From contig NC_052021.1 in the NCBI RefSeq assembly GCF_015832195.1, positions 4,130,248-4,194,247 of the forward strand: DNA of 64,000 nt, in the 5' to 3' direction. Source of the DNA: Motacilla alba alba. Lineage: Eukaryota > Chordata > Aves > Passeriformes > Motacillidae. Position 1 is the first letter of the stretch. Each line of letters starts with the position of its first letter. The translations under genes were made by a program, and so were the position numbers. Below the pieces are notes generated by a model. The model saw only the letters and a program-made list of their open reading frames with translations. It was not told the origin of the DNA and made no database searches. Positions 24,306 to 37,364 of this stretch are shown here, one piece after another.

Positions 24306-24960
24306 CGACGTGCTTGTGTTGGGAACATGAGTTTGGTTTAATTAGTGTGTGAATATGGGGATTTTTGAAGGCGTTTTAAATGAGTTAGAGATGGGACTTT
24401 GGAGTTGTTTTTGATGATGTGGGTTTATTTTTTTAATCTTTTTTATAGGTAGGAAGGGTGAGTTTGGTTCATATCGTTACAGTATGGTTTAGAAGGTCAC
24501 AAGACTTTTAGTTACAAGACTTTTTAAGGAGTTGTTTACTAATAAAACACTGCTAATAAGGATATTTATGTTTTTGACTTAATTTTTAAATAGTTTGTCT
24601 TATGGATTTATGTTATAGTGTAAGTTTTTGTCTTATGGATTTATGTTATAGTGTAAGTTTTTAAGTTAATTATGTTATAACACACAAACTTACAGTACTG
24701 TATTTTATTCTCTTTATTTACTTTTCTAGCTACTTTATTTTTTATATTTTAAATTCTAAAACTCTAAAATTTTTAAAATTTAGTTTAACCTTTTTCTACT
24801 TTTAACTATAAATCTGCGTTTTCACTTCTAATGCTTAAGTTCAAAAGCCTTTCCCAAGATTTCAAACAAAATCCTATATTTAATTCTAAACTTTAACTTA
24901 CAATCCCAAAGTTCTAAAAGTCCCTTACATTCCCAATTCCAACGCGTGATGAAGCCCAGA
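24306..24960. other. AT-rich block of unknown nature
   Basis: Strongly AT-rich with long T-rich runs between an LTR-like element and a CR1 copy. It contains a perfect or near-perfect 33-bp tandem duplication at 24597-24662 (unit begins GTCTTATGGATTTATG). It may be decayed LTR-element interior; I cannot identify it. Confidence 0.5.
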
Positions 24961-24966
24961 CACAGC

Positions 24967-25120
24967 AGGTTGCCCAGAGCAGCTGTGGCTGCCCCTGGAT
25001 CCCTGGAAGTGTCCAAGGTCGGGTTGGAGCAGTCTGGGATGGTAGAAAGTGTCCCTGCCATGGCAGGGGTGGAATGAGATGAGCTTTAAGGTCCCTTCCA
25101 ATCCAAACCACTCCATTATT
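24967..25120 (+). mobile_element. CR1 3' fragment
   Basis: GGTTGCCCAGAGCAGCTGTG through CTTTAAGGTCCCTTCCAATC and AAACCACTCCATTATT. Confidence 0.85.
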
Positions 25121-25124
25121 TTAT

Positions 25125-28100
25125 GCCTTTTATGTTGAGACTTGGCTTTGGTGGGAGCGGGATGAAGTTCCTTCAGGTCCCTGTTCAAGTTCCTGTTTGG
25201 AATTGTAGTGAGAGACACATAATTCAGGTGCTTGTAGAAAAATGTCCCTGTGAGAAATATGAGTCGGGGTTTCATTGGATGCTGATTTTTTTAGGACATA
25301 TATCCCAGAAAGCAGAATTTTAATGGTCCTGGTAGAAGGACCAGGCTGTCATTTTTCATGCTTACACAGAGCTTATGCTTGAACATCTTTTAAGAATAAA
25401 TTGGACTGGAGGTCAAGGTTATAAAAATAAGGTCTAGCAGGCCTAATTTTTATTGCATTTTGATCATCGATGGAGATATAAAAGTACAGTTAGATTTTAT
25501 CTGAGTGACACCAAAAGCAGCCTTTGCTTGTGGTGGCATTGCTGCCTATTCCCTTTTTTGTAGGATGAGATAAGGGTACATATAAACACACTTCCCCTGG
25601 AAACCTTTTAAGCCTTTGAGATTAATGGCTCTGGCTTCCTGAGCATAATCTGTTCTTTCCAGCTCTTAATTAAGGTCATCCTGAGAACCCAGGTGAACTT
25701 GTGGCCGGGGAAGTCACAAGGAGGAGGATGAGAGCTGGAATGATGGAATTGCCCAGCTCAGCCGTGTGTAGAGCCCTGACACAGGATCCTGGGAATACAA
25801 CACCCTGCAGCCCTCACAGACAGCTCCTTATCGCTCCTGGTGACTTGTTCCCTTTGCCCTTGGGGCAGAGGAAGTGTGTATTTGAGTATTAATCCACATC
25901 GTGCTTATTAATGACAAAGGCATTGGATAGGTGGACACGTCAGGGCCGTTTAACCTTTGGATATTGATCTCCAGCTCGTAGGGAGAGGGGAGCTGGAGGC
26001 CGGGATGAATTGGAAACGGGTGTTTTATCTTCCCTCTCTTGGAGTGGAGTGTCCCAGTTCTGGGTCTGCTGCCTGGCTGGGAGGGAGATGCTCCTGGCAG
26101 GAGCAGCAGGTGGAGGTCAGGTGTTTGGGATAACAAGCAAACATCTTGCTGAAGAGCCCCGAGGAGTGGATTTCTCTCTGCTTCATGCTCGGTGTGGCTG
26201 TGGCATGCAAGCAAACGCTCAGGATGTGGAGACAGGGTTGATTTATCTTTGACAGGAAAAAGCCCCCTCCACACCCACGAGCCCTGCTGTTGAACTTTAG
26301 CACCGAACATCATCCTGTATTAATTTTTGCTTTGTTTTTGGGGTTGTGGCTGGGTTTATTTTTGGTTGCTTGGGGTTTGTTGTTTTGAAATGTTCATTTT
26401 GCTTGATGGTGGCTAAGGCCTTAAAGAAACCAGAGCATCTGATAGTTCCAAACTGCTGCTATACAAACCAGCAGCCTTGACCCAAGGTGTGGGGCAAACT
26501 GCAAACTCTAGAGATGGAAAAATCAGCGGGACACCAATCTGTGTCCCATTACACTATTTGGTGAGGAAACTCTCTGTAACAGAGGCCTCTCTGTTGAAAT
26601 TTTGGGTTTGGAAGAGACAGAAGCAAATTAGAATTTTGAGGCAGTGGCTTTTTTACCCAGAGGTTTTTAACACACCTGGGTGATGAGACTTCTGGGAGGG
26701 CAGAATAAGTGAATCAGGGAATAGGAGTGGCACTTCCCAAGCTGGAAGTGCTGGATGTGGGATGCAGTCATGTGGGAATGGTACCCTGCCCTGTGAAAAA
26801 CATCCTTATTGTTGAGTGGGGGGTTTGAAAAGGGCGTCTCCTTTCTATTTTTCCTCTTTTATGGAAAGCTTCACTCTTCCAGGCTCAAAAGGGACCTCAG
26901 GGGTATTAAGCTCTTGCTTTGACCTGGATTTGTGATTGCACATGCCCTGGATGGAATTGGCATTCCAGAGTGTTTTCCCTGGAGAGGTGCTGGGTGTTGA
27001 GCTCTGCAGAGCCACCCCTGGGAAGGTCCATGTTTTTCTCCAAGGATCTAAAGGTCAACCACGGCTTTGAAGCAAAAAGAAAAGAAGGCTGGGCGCCTGG
27101 GAAGAGCACATGATGAGCAGAGGGAGGATTTTATCCATTTAGATTAGATGAGAACTCCAGGAGCTACTTGGACCACGAGTGGCATGGAGTGAAGACACTT
27201 CACTGTGAGTCCCGTGTCCTGGTGGACCGCAGGGGTTTGGGATCCCACTGCTGCTCCTGCCATCCCTTTTAGAGTGACAGTGCCTGAACAAGGAAGGTGT
27301 CTGATCCCTCAGAGCTGTCCCAGTGTGGCTGGGGGTTTGCAGGGAACAGGAGTGGACTGGGAGTGCCCAGGATCAGCTCAGCCAGGCAGAGCATCCCGGA
27401 TTGCAAAACCGCTGCCAGGGCAAAGGACAACCACGTGTCCAAACACAGCAGCACGAGGTGTTTCTTCACTCCCTGCTGAACCAGGGGCAGGAGGAGCTTC
27501 CAGCCGATTTTCCAGACGATTCTGGTTTGCTGCCAGGGTTTAAAATACACCTTCGCTCTTGCATACGTGCTGGAGCACATGATGCCGAAATTGGAGGAAT
27601 TCTGCTCAGGGAACTCAGTTCAACTTCCAGGCAAGGCTGAGCTTTTTATAGGGAGAGAGGGAGAAGAGTGGTTTCCTGCGGACGTTGCTCTGTGAGTCAC
27701 ACATTACATGACACAGCATTCCTCCCGGGGAACTTCATTGCGGGAACTGATGAGCACATCAGCGCTCTGGAATCTCCCTTTGTGTTAGCAAACACCTAAG
27801 CACTTCACCTGGTGCTTCTGGAAGTTGTTCTGATAATACTTCAGAGATTTTAAACTCAGCTGTTTCGTATTTTTTTAACATTAACGTCAGTATTTTTAGT
27901 TTCAAAAGCAGCTGTCCATTAACAGCCTTCCGTGTAAGGAGTTGTAATGGCTTTTAATGCTGTAACACAGATGAAATAATAATTATTATTTAATTACATG
28001 TTTAATAATAAAGTTTCACATCACTTCTCTAATTGTTTTAATGCAAACACTTTTAAGGTCAGAGTAGCTTTATAATTCTCCTGTAGCACATTTTTTCTGA

Positions 28101-28225
28101 TGTGTCAGTGACCAGGACAAGTTGTTTGAATGGACAGACAAGAAAAAAAAAAAACCCTTTGAAGGTTTTTTGGGATACATGGGGTGGATGTATAGATTTA
28201 CATTGCTGGTGTGAAACCCTATGAA
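25125..28225. other. No gene seen
   Basis: Single-copy-looking DNA with an AT-rich stretch at 27880-28060. No feature supported. Confidence 0.45.
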
Positions 28226-28228
28226 CAC

Positions 28229-28768
28229 ATCACACAGTCACAGTGCTGGGCTGGCTCTGCTCAGGGACCTCCAGGGCTGTGTCCAGCTCTGGGTCCCCAG
28301 TCCAGGAAGGACATGGAGGGGCTGGAGCGTGGCCAGGGAAGGGAACGGAGCTGGGGAAGGGGCTGGAGCCCCAGGAGGGGCTGAGGGAGCTGGGAAAGGG
28401 GCTCAGCCTGGAGAAAAGGAGGCTCAGGGGGGACCTTGTGGCTCTGCACAACTCCCTGCCAGGAGGGGACAGCCAGGGGGGGTCGGGCTGTGCTGCCAGG
28501 GAACAGGGACAGGACAAGGGGAAAGGGCCTCAAGCTGGGCCAGGGCAGGCTCAGCTTGGCCAGCAGCAGGAATTTCTGCATGGAAAGGGTGCTCAGGCCT
28601 TGGCAGGGGCTGCCCAGGGAGCTTTGCAGTGCCCATGCCTGGAGGTGTCCCAGGAAGGGCTGGAGGTGGCCCTCAGTGCTCTGGGCTGGGGACAAGGTGG
28701 GCACTGGGCACAGCTGGGACTCCAGGGGCTGGCAGGGATTTTCCAGCCTAAAAGATTCTGGGATTCTG
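28229..28768 (+). mobile_element. CR1 LINE 3' fragment, uninterrupted relative of the 1.2-kb copy
   Basis: Contains GCTCAGCCTGGAGAAAAGGA, GCATGGAAAGGGTGCTCAGG, GGGGACAAGGTGGGCACTGG and ends AAGATTCTGGGATTCTG. Very similar to the copies at 1155-2112 and 6955-7172. Confidence 0.9.
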
Positions 28769-28770
28769 AG

Positions 28771-31090
28771 CAGTTTTTTCTTACTTGCCCAAGACTTTCG
28801 TTGCCACCCTCAGTGCATTTCATCTGCTAATACTCAATTATTTTCTGCTGGGTAGGGAAAAAGGGGGCTCAACATAATCTGACTGGTTTTGATGTTTAGG
28901 CAGATTGAAGCTGGCAAGGCAAGGAAGGTCTTTCCCCAGGCCTTTGGAAGGACATTCCAAATGCATGTGGTGCCTGAATGGTCAAGACACATCAGCACTG
29001 GAGCACTGGGGTAGCAGCCCTTTCTCCTCAGTGCCAGCAGTCAACCTCAAATCTGGTTTTTGCCACATTGCTCATGTTCTGGTGGGAAAGAAACAACATC
29101 TCTGTGGCCATCTCTGTTCTTCAGGCGTTTTTTGGGCGATTGTCACTCTCCTGTTGAAGCAGGATGGGGGAAGGTAGAGGTGAAACAGCAGCAGCCACTG
29201 AACTGAGGGCAGTAGTCCCAGATATTCAGTCCTATAGAAAGAAAATTACGTCATCAGCTCGGGCTGATGGGCTCTCTTTCAGCCCTTAGGCTAAATATGT
29301 CCTGGCTGGACTGTGTAGGAGAAAAAAAAAACCTCCTTTGCACATCCAGTGGAAGAGTTCATTGTGTTTCTTTTTATTTGTTTAGGGCTTTCCAGGGTGT
29401 TATGTTGTATCTGCCTGGACACATGCAGTATTTAAATGCACCACGGTTGAAAAGGTGTTCTCAAAGCTCACTTTTAATTACCTGTAATACTCGTCCTACT
29501 GTCTTCTCCTCTCCCTTCTGGCCCCACCTGACTCGTGGGAACACAGGGCTGCCTTTGTTATGTGCCTTGAGGTCACTGAACTCACACAGGCCTGGATCAT
29601 GGGGGGAAAAAAATATCACCAAGATAAGATCTGCTGGAGGAACACAAGAGCATTTCTGTCAAATATGAATGCATTTATTGTCTGGAGGGAGTTACTGAAC
29701 TGGCCTCTGGCCTCACCAGGTGACTTCTGCTGTCCTGAGAGGTGTGTGAGGGCCCAAAGTAGACACGAGTGTTGTCAGCATAGCAAGGAGTCCTTGGCCT
29801 GTGGCATCTGCTAATTAAACTGTAGATTCCTCATATATATTCTCAGTGGGAGGCATTTACAGGATTGCTACCGACTGAATTACATCTAAGGAATCTTTCG
29901 GCGATGAGCAATTACTGTTTTTACTCTAGAATCCCTCCTGGAAAGGGGGGGCCAGGTTGGGCAGATGACATCTGTTGAGTGTTACAGAGCCCAGTTACTA
30001 AAAGACTGCTGAGGAAAAAAAACAAAACCAGAGCTCACTGGTGCCTCATTCCATGTCTCCTCAGATTTTAAATAAAATGGACTCAGTTGACTTGACCATG
30101 GACCGTTTTTAGGTATCTAAACTTTGTAGAGGAGCTGATGGTGAGCACATTGTTCCACTGGATACTTGGCTGTCTCCATGTGTTAGGAAAAAGCACTGCT
30201 GGGCCATGCTCGGGGGTGTGGATCTATTAAAAAAACTCCAAAGCAGCTACTCCTTTAAAATACTTGTTTTCTGTGTAATAGGATGAGTGTGGAAGGATTT
30301 CTGCGTGCAGCTTCTGAAAATTCTTTTTCCACCCTGTGCTTCTTCGATGTGGCTCTGCAGATTCCTCGGTATTCCTGGCAACAGGCTCCCTCTCTCGGGA
30401 TGGAGCTCAGAAAACTTGACGCTGCTGTTTGTTACTGCCGGTGCCTATTTTTCAGTTTCCACATTATTTCATCCGTGGAGTGGAAGCAGGCTGCTTCCTA
30501 CGCCTCTGACTTCACTCCTGGACAGTGTCTCTGTTGGATCCAGCAGCCAGCAGGCTCGGGAGAGCCCGTGCTCTGCTGGAAAACGCTGCCAGCGCTGCTC
30601 ATCCCATCAGTCCTCCCAACATGACTCAGCCTGCTTTGTGTTGTGGTTTTGTACGGAATTACAGCAACTCCCCGCTGTCCCGAAGCGCCGGCCAGCGGGT
30701 ATCCTCTGCTCCCTCTCACCTGGGATGCTTTCCCCAGCCTTTCCCACTGGATCTGCAGGCAGGAGATCCTGTGTGCTTCCAGTCCTTGCTGTGGCCTTTG
30801 GGATAGAGGCTGGATGCCAGCCCTCGGGGGGTGGTGATGCTGCCTGGCCAGGGACTGCTGCTAATGGCAGCAGTGGGATGGAGCCAAAAAATTCATGGAA
30901 AGCTTGGGGAATTGGTTGTTTTGCTTCGTGTTAGTGTGGTGGAACACGACTTTTCTTTTTGGTGGAGGTTGTTTTTGGTTTTGTTTTTTTTTTTTAATTT
31001 GTAGGGTAGGACTTAACATCTGGTACTCATCTATACTGGAAAAAGGAACCCTTCCTCCCTGCAGTGACTTTTTCAGCTTTGAAAAGTGAC
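28771..31090. other. No gene seen
   Basis: A 215-codon open frame at 30287-30934 has no recognisable domain and no sign of splicing; a few CpGs cluster at 30560-30700. It may be promoter-proximal regulatory DNA but nothing is demonstrated. Confidence 0.4.
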
Positions 31091-31094
31091 ACTT

Positions 31095-31720
31095 ACTGAA
31101 AGCGTTCCGCGCGTCCAGTAGGAATCACCAGGCTGAACTCGGGCGATGTACCCATTTGCCCGTGTTTCAGGTGCTGTTTGCCGGTAGAGCAGCGCTGCCG
31201 GGAGCTGTTGCACCACCCGCGGCCGGGCTGGCACTCCCGGCCTCCTCCTCCTCCTCCTCCTCGTCGTCGCGCTGTTCCTCCTGCGGCGGGCGCTCCGTCC
31301 CCTCCTCTCCGGGTGCTGACGCACTGGCGCGCCCGCGGAAGGAGCGGCGGGAGCGCTGCCGCTCCATCCCCTCTGGATCGCCGCTCACCTCTCCCCATTT
31401 CCCTCCGCAGGCGCTTCCCGCGGGGCTAGCGAGCAGCTGGGAGAGGAGCGCTGAGGAAGCCCAGGCCGGGGGAAGTTGAGAGGCAACTTTGAAGGCGAAG
31501 GAAGTCGGGGCTGGCGAAGGAGGCGCGGGCGCGCTCCGCGCTCCGGGAGTGGCCGCGCCGCCGCCGCGTCCCCGTGCTGCTGCCGCCGGCAGCGGCCGCG
31601 GCTGGAGGAGGAAAAGCCGCGTTTTCTGCTGCTCCGTGCCGCCTCATTTCCAGCAGTGAGTAGCTTTCCTCTCCGGATGGTCCCGTTTGAGTGTAAAGGG
31701 GTGTCTGGCTCTGCTGGGCG
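31095..31720 (+). promoter_or_regulatory. SGMS1: CpG island, probable SGMS1 promoter
   Basis: This is the densest run of CpG dinucleotides in the window, with several GGCGG/CCGCC boxes and a CTC-trinucleotide tract at about 31241-31262 followed by GTC repeats. No clear TATA box is seen, as usual for housekeeping CpG-island promoters. It is upstream of and on the same strand as the SGMS1 coding exons, with no other gene nearby. Assignment to SGMS1 is inference from position; a divergent transcript is also possible. Confidence 0.75.
31450..31655 (+). other. SGMS1: Probable SGMS1 5' non-coding exon
   Basis: The GC-rich sequence runs to CATTTCCAGCA followed by donor GTGAGTAG at 31656. The CpG density falls soon after this donor, as expected for a first exon. 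The 5' limit is not visible and the start given is a guess. The nearest downstream partner I can identify is the acceptor before 53353, implying an intron of about 21.7 kb unless further 5' non-coding exons lie between. Confidence 0.5.
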
Positions 31721-34700
31721 GCCGGGGGCTGCGTTTGGGAGGCACAGAGGGGCTTGGATACAGTCAGGTCTACGGCACAGCTCTGGGGAGTTGTCTTTTT
31801 GCTTGGGTGACTTTTTTGAAAGTGGCGCTTAAGCTTGTGGTTACTTTGTTGTTCGCTGCTTGGTTTTAATCTTAGTTTGTAGTTAGCTTGGGGTCTTTTT
31901 TACTAGAAACCAGCCAGGCTGCCACATGTGGGACAGCAGTGACCTGCCGGTGGCTTGTCCCCAGGTTGCGTCAGGGTTGTGTTTCCATCGGGCAGCTTCA
32001 CCTCCTGCCGGGGCGCGGAATCTCCCCCTCCTTTCTGGGTTTGTAGGTTTGTTCGCAGCACACCTGTGGGAGATAACCAGAGTTGATTACACAGCGTGGC
32101 AACGGCGTTGCCTGCACAAACTAAAAGCCAGGCACGATCTGCTGTCCCCTTTGGCACCTCGGGCAGCTCTCCCCAAGCCTGACCTCCCCCTTGACTGCTG
32201 CTAGGTATCCCCAAGGCAGTTGTTGCGGCGTTTGTGCGAAGGAGCAGGAGCACGGAGATGTTTCAGCCTTTCTGTGCTGCCGTGCTGTGGCTGTGGCTGC
32301 TCCGTGTGTGTCACGGTGTCACCACTGCCACACAGCTGTGGCTGTACAGCAGGGTGGCCCCGGGTGTGAACAGCCCGTGAGTCACTGGGAGAACACAGAA
32401 ACCCTCTCAGAGGGCACTGGGGGAACAGAGCTTCATCCGTGAGCTGCTCCCTGGATCCGCTGCCGAGTCTTTCCAGGGGCTGTGATCCTATTTGTGTGTT
32501 TTGGGCACGGCCGCCTTTTCTGCTCATCCTAAACCTCTTTGGAACTCAATGCTTTAATCTGGAAGCTTTATAATAGATTTAGAGCAATGAGTCAAGGGTT
32601 TGGTTTTTTTTTTTTTTTTACTTGGCTTTTGGGGAAGAAACTAAACCAAACTGCCTGCAGTGGCTCATCTGTGTGTATTTTTGATACATATATTTGTGTA
32701 TATGAACACAACAAGTGTACACTCAGAGAAGAGCTACTCCAGGCGTTGGTTTTTAGGCTGTGTGTGCATAGATGGGCATGTGTATCTGTATAAAAAAATG
32801 TGTTTTATGGCAGGATGGTGTGAGCAAACTGAGAGGAGCATTAATTTCTTCCTGCTCTGTCAAGTAATACCCTGCCTTCTTCATTTGCCGGTTGATTTGG
32901 TTATGCAGACAAAGGCAGGAAAACAGACCATAACAAAACCGCTCTTATCTAATCTGCTTAACAGCACTGTCAGGTAAATCATTAACCCACAGGCCTGGTG
33001 CCTGTAAAAGATGCTAAAGAGGTTTCCTGCCCCTGAAACTCCCCTTTTCCAGGAGGTAAGAAATGAAATTACTTGCAGATCTTGGTTTCACACGTGGGTG
33101 TTTGCTGCTGCCGTGGTTTCTGTGCCTGTTAACAAAGTGCTGTAGTCCAGTGGATTAATGATGGGAGAGGACTTGCTCACCCTGCAGTCTTTTTCCTAAG
33201 AGAGCAGCTCCAGCTAAGGCAGAGGGGAAACACAGCATTTACTTACTTGTAAACACTGTCATTCATTAATCAAATGTAATTTCACGTGGGTTTATGGCTG
33301 ATGGAGTGTTTTGCTCAGCAGCTTCGTTTCCTGGCATCCTGTGATTCAAATCCCTTTGAGCTGGGAAGATTTGCTGTGGGTCTTGCTGTGCTTAATTCCA
33401 CACCAGATTTCTGTTTTGGTTGACTTTTGTTTCTGTAGGCATGTAAGCGATGGGTTTCTCTGAAGCATTTATTACTTAGAGTCTGTAGAGTCCTGTCTGC
33501 AGTCGCTTTACATTTTGATCGATCGATCGTGTTGGCAGCGAGTCTGTTTTGTGTGAGTAACTTCAAGCATGGAAAATCTGTAGCACATGGACAACAGCAG
33601 AAGTAGCTCCATTTGTGATGTTTGCAGACGTTGCCTGAACAAAAGAAAAAGGGTTCAAGGAGGGCTTAAGCTGTTCTAGCTGCCCGTGTCCAAGAGCATG
33701 ACTCAAAACTTCCAGCTAAACTCCTGTAAGCTCCCTGAGTCGGTGTTGGAGTTGTGCCTTCCCCCCCCTAAGCTGGGTCTGTTTTCAAGTGCCAAACTCT
33801 CAGTCTTCTGCCAAAGGTCTGCTTGGTCCTACCAGGGCATTTTCAGGCATCTCCAGGGAGAAGATGAGTCCAGTTGGAGGGCACAACTCAGAAAGCTGGA
33901 TCTCACTTCCAGTGCTAGCCCATGCCCCAAGTGCTGTGTGCCCAAGTTTGGCACGGCTCAGCGCCCTGCACAGCCTGTGCTCTGCGTGCCCGGCTTTCCG
34001 GCTGCCTGGGAAAGCTCCAAACTGCTCCTGCTGCTCAGGAAAGTGCCCTTTTTGCTTGGTTAACTTTACAGCCTGGCTGCACATTAGCTTTTTAAAGCTG
34101 AGCTTTTTAAAGCTGCTCTCCCATGTGAGGAGAGAATTCAGGGGTTGCTGTGTGTCTGACACCTGACACCAAGTGCCTGGGGGAGGAGATACCCAGACCT
34201 GGAGGAGAAGGTGACTCCAGACCTTTCCCCAGGAGGTGTGAGCATATGGAAGGAGGTCTCTGTGCTGGGGACACCCCAGCAAGTGTTCCCAAGTGCTGTG
34301 TCAGGTGGTGATGCTGCCTTACAGAGGGCAGGGTGCTCCCTCCTCTCTGTCCTGGGACAGCCCAGTACAGGAGCAGATCCAGGCTCTGGATCCTTGCTGG
34401 AGCCTTTCTCCTTTGAGTTTTTTTAAGAGGTGCTGGTTGGGATCTCAGCCAGTTCAGGTGAGCCATGATCCTCTGGGTAACCAGGTTGCCACACTCTGTG
34501 TGCATTCAGAGCTGTTGTGGCCACAAAATACAAGGAGAAGGAGCACACTTTGGGAATGTCCCTTGTGCACTCTCCTCTGGCCTGAGGATGGTTTTTTGCC
34601 AGGAAAATTGCCCTGATGGAGCACTCTGTTGTCTCCAGCTGCTTTCTGCAGCTGTCTGCATGGCAGAGGAGGTGGGGGAAATGACTCTGGTTAAAAATAG

Positions 34701-36560
34701 AAAGGCGGATTAGGAAATGTGAGGTATGGTTTCAGCATCCAGCAGGGCTGCTCTCACAACTCGCTGCTGCCACCGAAAGGGGAAGGACTTGCTCGTGCTC
34801 CTTGCCTGCAGAAAACCAGCAAAAGAGCAGGCTTTCCTGCAGAAAACCAGCAAAAGAGCAGGCTTTCCACCATGGAATCACCCAGGCACAGGAGAGGAGG
34901 AGAGGGCTGCCTCTGAGAAAAGCTTGTTGAGCTCTGCTGGCACAGGTGACACAGTCCCAGGTGTGCAGGCACTGGAATTCAGGTGGAGGCTCCTGTTGGA
35001 AAGGTTGGGTTAAAGCTCATCTGGGTTAGTCCGCCCAAGTTAAGGACAAAGATTTTAGGAGATTTCCTCTGCTCTTTGATTTGTTCTTATTCTGCTGTTT
35101 TATGAGGAGAGTTCTACTTCGGGGGAAAAAAAAGCAAAACCAAAAAATACTGAGGGTGTGATTTCACTGAATGTGAATGTGTAATATGACACTCTCAGAA
35201 GAGACTTTATTTTGCAATAAGTGTGTGAAGTGTCAGGAGAAAGAGTCAACAGACAAGCCAAGTAGAAATAACTTGTGCTTTGGAAACCATGGACTTTTAA
35301 AGTTGCTTTAAGGAAGTGTTCACTGTGTTTTGTCACCAGCCTTCAGTGTTTATCACTGTTCCTTGTGGTTATCACTGGTCCTTTTGATATATTTTCTGTT
35401 GCCTTTCCTAAAACAACTGAATTTCTAAAATTCAATTAGGGAAACTTTTTTTTTTTTTTTTTGTGAAAAAAAAGTTTGTTTCATGCTGCTTTTTTTTTAT
35501 TTGATTTTGAGGGTTTGAGTTTATTTCTATTTGCTTTATTTAATTTTTTAAAAACTCTTTATCAGCCTTTAGAACAGTTTGAGTTCTCCTTGGTTCAGCT
35601 GCTATTGTTGTAGCACTCTCAGCCACACACTGATCAACAGTGACCCAACCTGTACAGAGTTGAGAAAGAAATATCCAGGGGCATTTCAGATACCCTAGAT
35701 AGATCCTAAAACCCAGGATGCGTCCTGTCCCAAGCATTCCCTGCAAAGGATGTGGTGAAGGGACTGCAGCAGTTATTTATCATAGCTAAAGAATGTTTAT
35801 CTAATACTTAGTTCAGAAAACCTGTCACGTTACCTGGGCAAATACTCTGGAGACAAACAGCATTTATTCATTTCGAGAAGCTGTGAATACAAGGTGGAAT
35901 TCAGTATCAGTTTACCTTTACCTGGAATTGTTTTACCTTTTAAAAGTAAATTTAAGAATTGTAGTTACACTTCAACCTCTGAAAGAGAATCTGGAAGACA
36001 AGCAGGTATTTTTACTCAGTTGAGTTTCATAACACTCCAGCATGATTTCTCACTAATTACTGGGCTGCTTTTCATAACCAGGAGTAAAAATTCATTGGTC
36101 TCGGTGATAGATATAACACTGTTTTCTTGTAAATTTAAAAGATCACTTCAGCAGTCAAGCAGGTTTTTCACCACTAAGAATATGGATGCTGTAGTATTTG
36201 ATTTATTTTTTAAAACACGGAGGTTGAAGACATTTGACTTCAATTTATTTGTATTGGAGAAGCTGATGCTTTGGGATTGTTGGGTATTAACATCAAGGAT
36301 GAGAAGGATTTAGTTGAAAGACCACCAGCAAGTGAGTTTTGGTGTAACTTTGATTTCAGTTTCTTCCTCTTCCCACCTTTCGGGTTTTTTTTCCTATTAT
36401 TTCTAACTCCTTTGCTGTTTTGAAGTTTTCCCTTTTCATCTCAGCCACCTGCTTTGCTCTGGGGACATTGGTTTGTCTGTTCTAAACCAGTCACACCCCA
36501 CCTAAATCCTGGCATTGTTCAGCTCCCTCAGGGTGTTTGGATGTTGCACTGAGGTTAAAG
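31721..36560. other. SGMS1: SGMS1 first-intron DNA, no repeat recognised
   Basis: About 4.8 kb free of recognisable CR1, which stands out in this window. It contains small tandem duplications at 34088-34117 and 34806-34867 and T/A homopolymer runs around 35446-35475. Further SGMS1 5' non-coding exons could be here but cannot be called from sequence alone. Confidence 0.45.
34806..34867 (+). repeat. 31-bp tandem duplication
   Basis: Two identical adjacent units beginning CTGCAGAAAACCAGC at 34806 and 34837. Confidence 0.95.
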
Positions 36561-36613
36561 CAACAAAGAACAACCTCACCGACAGCACAGGCTGGGGAGC
36601 AGCTGCTGGAGCA

Positions 36614-37360
36614 GCTCTGTGGGGAGGGACCTGGGGGACACCGAGCTGTCCCTGGCCAGCAGAGTGTCCCGGGGGACACCGAGCTGTCCCTGGGCCGGCA
36701 GAGTGTCCCGGGGGACACCGAGCTGTCCCTGGCCAGCAGAGTGTCCCAGGGGACACCGAGCTGTCCCTGGCCAGCAGAGTGTCCCGGGGCCAAGGAGGCC
36801 AAGGGGAGCCTGGGGCAGCAGCAGAGCACTGGCAGCAGGGCAGGGAGGGATGGTGGCCCTGTGGGCAGCCCTGGAGGCTCCTCTGGAGTGCTGTGGCCAG
36901 CTCTGGATGCTGAGGCCAGCAGGGCCAGGAGCTGCTGGAGCTGAGCAAGGGCCTGGAGCATCTGGGTGCCCAGGAAAGGCTGAGGGAGCTGGGGCTGCTC
37001 AGGCTGCAGAGGAGCCCCAGCTGAGAGGGGCCCTCAGGCCTGGGTGTCCCTGGGTGCAGGGAGGGGCAGAGCAGGGCCCAGGCTCTGCTCCGGGGCCCAG
37101 CAATGGCACCAGAGCCACGGGCAGGGCCTGAGCCCAGCAATTGCCCTGCCCAGGAGGCACAACTTCTTCCCTGGGCACTGCCCAGCCCTGAGCAGATTGC
37201 CCACAGAGCCTGGGGGCTCTCCTCCCTGGGGCTGTGGCAGAGCTGGGGGCACACAATGCTGTGCCCTGGGCTCTGGGATGGCCCTGCTGCAGCAGGGAGC
37301 TGCCACCAGCTGCCCACTGAGCTCCTGCAGCCTCACACACCCTGGCATCCTGTGATCTGA
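36614..37360 (+). mobile_element. GC-rich CR1-derived element with internal 38-bp repeat, inverted relative of the 9.3-kb copy
   Basis: Carries the same blocks as the minus-strand element at 9255-10024, here in sense orientation, and ends CCTCACACACCCTGGCATCC followed by the octamer-like TGTGATCTG. It holds four 38-bp units where the other has five, which accounts for the length difference of the shared segment. Only a few substitutions are visible. Confidence 0.7.
36633..36787 (+). repeat. Minisatellite, 4 x 38 bp
   Basis: Units begin GGGGACACCGAGCTG near 36633, 36671, 36710 and 36748 and end in AGTGTCCC. They are the reverse complement of the units at 9815-10005. Confidence 0.95.
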
Positions 37361-37364
37361 CCTG

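Noticed and set aside
30287..30934. 215-codon open frame just upstream of the CpG island
   Set aside because: No recognisable domain, overlapping open frames in the region, and no splice context or initiation context that stands out.
33516..33530. GATC tetranucleotide run (GATCGATCGATCG)
   Set aside because: Only about three units; too short to treat as a microsatellite or signal.
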